NCBI RefSeq assembly: GCF_011207455.1
Contig: NZ_CP048877.1
Span: 1,480,576-1,544,575, forward strand
Direction: 5' to 3'
DNA length: 64,000 nt
Origin: Thermosulfuriphilus ammonigenes
GTDB taxonomy: Bacteria > Desulfobacterota > Thermodesulfobacteria > Thermodesulfobacteriales > ST65
Position numbers and translations under genes: made by a program. The notes beneath the pieces are model-generated. The model did not search any database. It saw only the letters and a list, made by a program, of their open reading frames with translations, and was not told the DNA's origin. Shown in pieces: positions 62,534-64,000 of this stretch (its first letter is position 1; every line of letters begins with the position of its first letter).

Positions 62534-64000
62534 GTGGCCCATCAAGAGATTATTTGTGTCGAGAACCGTTTTTATATTCTTACTACCTCGGCGAGGATCG
62601 ACGATCGCCCGCGGGTCCTCAAAGAGGGGGATACTTTTGCCATCTTTAATCGCTTCGGGGATATAGAGGCCCTAGGAAGTAACGATTATGGCCTCTTTCA
62701 CGAGGGGACCAGGTTTCTTTCCAGACTCCGTCTGACTGTAGCTGGTCTAGCTCCTTTACTTTTGAGCTCTACTATTCGAGAGGACAATATCTTCTTCAAC
62801 GTTGATTTGACCAATCCAGATATACTCTGTGAAGATAGACTGGAGATTCCCAAAGGGACGGTCCACCTCCTACGAACTAAATTTCTCTATCAGGGTTGTT
62901 GTTATGAACGACTTGAGGTTGAAAACTTTGGTCTTTGTGCCGTAGAGCTGGCCATTTCCTACTCCTTTGAGGCAGATTATGCTGATATTTTCGAGGTTCG
63001 AGGTCTTAAGAGGGCCCGGCGGGGGCGATTCTTCTCCCCAGAGGTGACCAGCGATGAAGTGGTCTTTTCTTATCAGGGCCTAGACGGAGTTAGACGAAGG
63101 ACCAAGCTTCGTTTTGAGCCCTCCCCGGACACCCTCACGGCCAACGAGGCCCTCTTCCGTCTCTCTCTTCGTCCCCGAGAGTCCAAGACTATTTTTGTCT
63201 CCGTAGCCTGTTTGCGAGGGGAGGGCACCGTTGAAACCAGCTACCGGCAGGCGGCCCTAGAGGCCCGTTCTCGCTTGGTTGATTTTCGCCATCAGACCTG
63301 TGAAATTTACACCTCCAATGAGCAGTTCAATCGTTGGCTTCAACGTTCTTTCTCGGATATTTTTATCATGCTTACGCAGACCCCCTATGGTCTCTATCCC
63401 TATGCCGGTATTCCCTGGTTTAGCACTATCTTTGGCCGTGATGGCATAATCACTGCCCTGGAATGTCTCTGGATTAACCCGGAGATAGCCCGGGGGGTGC
63501 TCTCCTGCCTTTCGGCTACTCAGGCCCGGGAGATGGATCCAGAAGCTGATGCCGAGCCAGGCAAAATTGTCCATGAGATTCGCCTTAATGAGACCGCCGC
63601 TACCGGTGAAATTCCTTTTGCTTTTTACTACGGCACGGTGGATGCCACCCCATTATTTGTCCTTTTGGCCGGAGCCTATTATCAACGCACCCAGGACCTG
63701 GATTTTATCCGCCAGATTTGGCCTCACATTCTGTTGGCCCTGGAGTGGATCGAGAAGTACGGCGATCTTGACGATGACGGTCTGGTGGAATACGCCTCAT
63801 CCGGGCCGGGTCTGGTCAACAAGGGCTGGAAGGATTCTCATGACAGTGTCTTTTATGAAGATGGCCGGCTAGCCGAGGGCCCCATAGCCCTGGTGGAAGT
63901 TCAGGGTTATGTCTATCAGGCTTGGCTATGGGGGGCGCGGCTGGCTTCGGCCCTGGGGGAGGAGTCTCTGGCCCAAAGACTCATGACCCAGGCTAAACTC
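62534..64000 (+). CDS. Glycogen debranching enzyme-like protein, N-terminal part
   Basis: The frame starts with GTG at 62534, immediately after the GT4 stop, and stays open to the window edge (489 codons). It begins with the N-terminal beta domain found in amylo-alpha-1,6-glucosidases (ALGSNDYGLFHEGTRFLSRL). The (alpha/alpha)6 catalytic segment IPWFSTIFGRDGIITALE and later GWKDSHDS follow. Enzymes of this family hydrolyse alpha-1,6 branches of glycogen. The 3' end lies outside the window. The pairing with GT4 resembles other glycogen gene clusters. Confidence 0.85.
   Translation, partial: MAHQEIICVENRFYILTTSARIDDRPRVLKEGDTFAIFNRFGDIEALGSNDYGLFHEGTRFLSRLRLTVAGLAPLLLSSTIREDNIFFNVDLTNPDILCEDRLEIPKGTVHLLRTKFLYQGCCYERLEVENFGLCAVELAISYSFEADYADIFEVRGLKRARRGRFFSPEVTSDEVVFSYQGLDGVRRRTKLRFEPSPDTLTANEALFRLSLRPRESKTIFVSVACLRGEGTVETSYRQAALEARSRLVDFRHQTCEIYTSNEQFNRWLQRSFSDIFIMLTQTPYGLYPYAGIPWFSTIFGRDGIITALECLWINPEIARGVLSCLSATQAREMDPEADAEPGKIVHEIRLNETAATGEIPFAFYYGTVDATPLFVLLAGAYYQRTQDLDFIRQIWPHILLALEWIEKYGDLDDDGLVEYASSGPGLVNKGWKDSHDSVFYEDGRLAEGPIALVEVQGYVYQAWLWGARLASALGEESLAQRLMTQAKL

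Overview
The window is a dense, mostly single-copy bacterial chromosome segment: about 60 protein genes, one tRNA, no insertion sequences, no CRISPR array and no prophage that I can see. Base composition is close to balanced, genes are packed into short operons with many 1-4 base overlaps, and strong GGAGG-type ribosome sites are common. A six-heme NapC/NirT-type cytochrome, sigma-54 style promoters with a stand-alone enhancer-binding protein, a MerR regulator with a two-CW cysteine tail, PilZ and prepilin peptidase genes, TatAC and an outer-membrane-type lipoprotein (BamE-like) point to a Gram-negative anaerobe. My best guess is a thermophilic Thermodesulfobacterium/Desulfobacterota relative. 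That placement is inference from gene content; no rRNA is present to test it.

Layout. 1-7007 (+): end of a NamZ-type muramidase, a DHH phosphoesterase, a large MscS channel, an FmdB zinc ribbon and two tandem ADP-glucose pyrophosphorylase genes. 6997-16849 (-): Der GTPase, an AmgK/MurU-like pair, TatA and TatC, a D,D-carboxypeptidase, then CheZ, a zinc-ribbon membrane protein, an M24 peptidase, MltB and an M23 endopeptidase lipoprotein. Between the two halves lies a 38-residue cysteine-rich peptide gene behind a sigma-54-type promoter. 17020-22029 (+): PilZ protein, prepilin peptidase and a sugar-type ABC transporter whose first permease is fused to its binding protein and whose ATPase gene carries a frameshift. 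22026-27635: a PhnP-like hydrolase, a MoxR AAA ATPase paired with a TraB-like protein of unknown function, and UvrB. 27714-35205: a second sigma-54 promoter with a PilZ gene, DppBC permeases coupled to a TPR protein, a small membrane protein, the MerR regulator and the multiheme cytochrome. 35541-39852: tRNA-Phe, a MOSC protein, two unfamiliar radical SAM proteins and a Clp1/Grc3-like kinase. 39976-51549: hybrid sensor kinase, RpoZ, DnaJ, MoaC, DksA, a GH57 glycosidase, GalT, a GAF kinase with its response regulator and a degenerate kinase-like protein. 51713-64000: sugar epimerase, sigma-54 activator, purine phosphorylase and adenosine-type deaminase, LOG-family, YqaA, Pcm and lipoprotein genes, a CBS-ACT protein, PBP1A, a GT4 glycosyltransferase and the start of a glycogen debranching enzyme that runs off the window.

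How it fits together. Two themes recur. One is cell-wall turnover and recovery (NamZ, AmgK/MurU-like, MltB, M23, D,D-carboxypeptidase, PBP1A). The other is alpha-glucan storage and sugar nucleotide use (two GlgC paralogs, GH57, GalT, GT4, debranching enzyme, epimerase, ABC sugar importer). The least explained parts are the MoxR/TraB-like gene pair, the sigma-54-driven cysteine peptide, the binding-protein/permease fusion and the radical SAM plus polynucleotide-kinase-like cluster.
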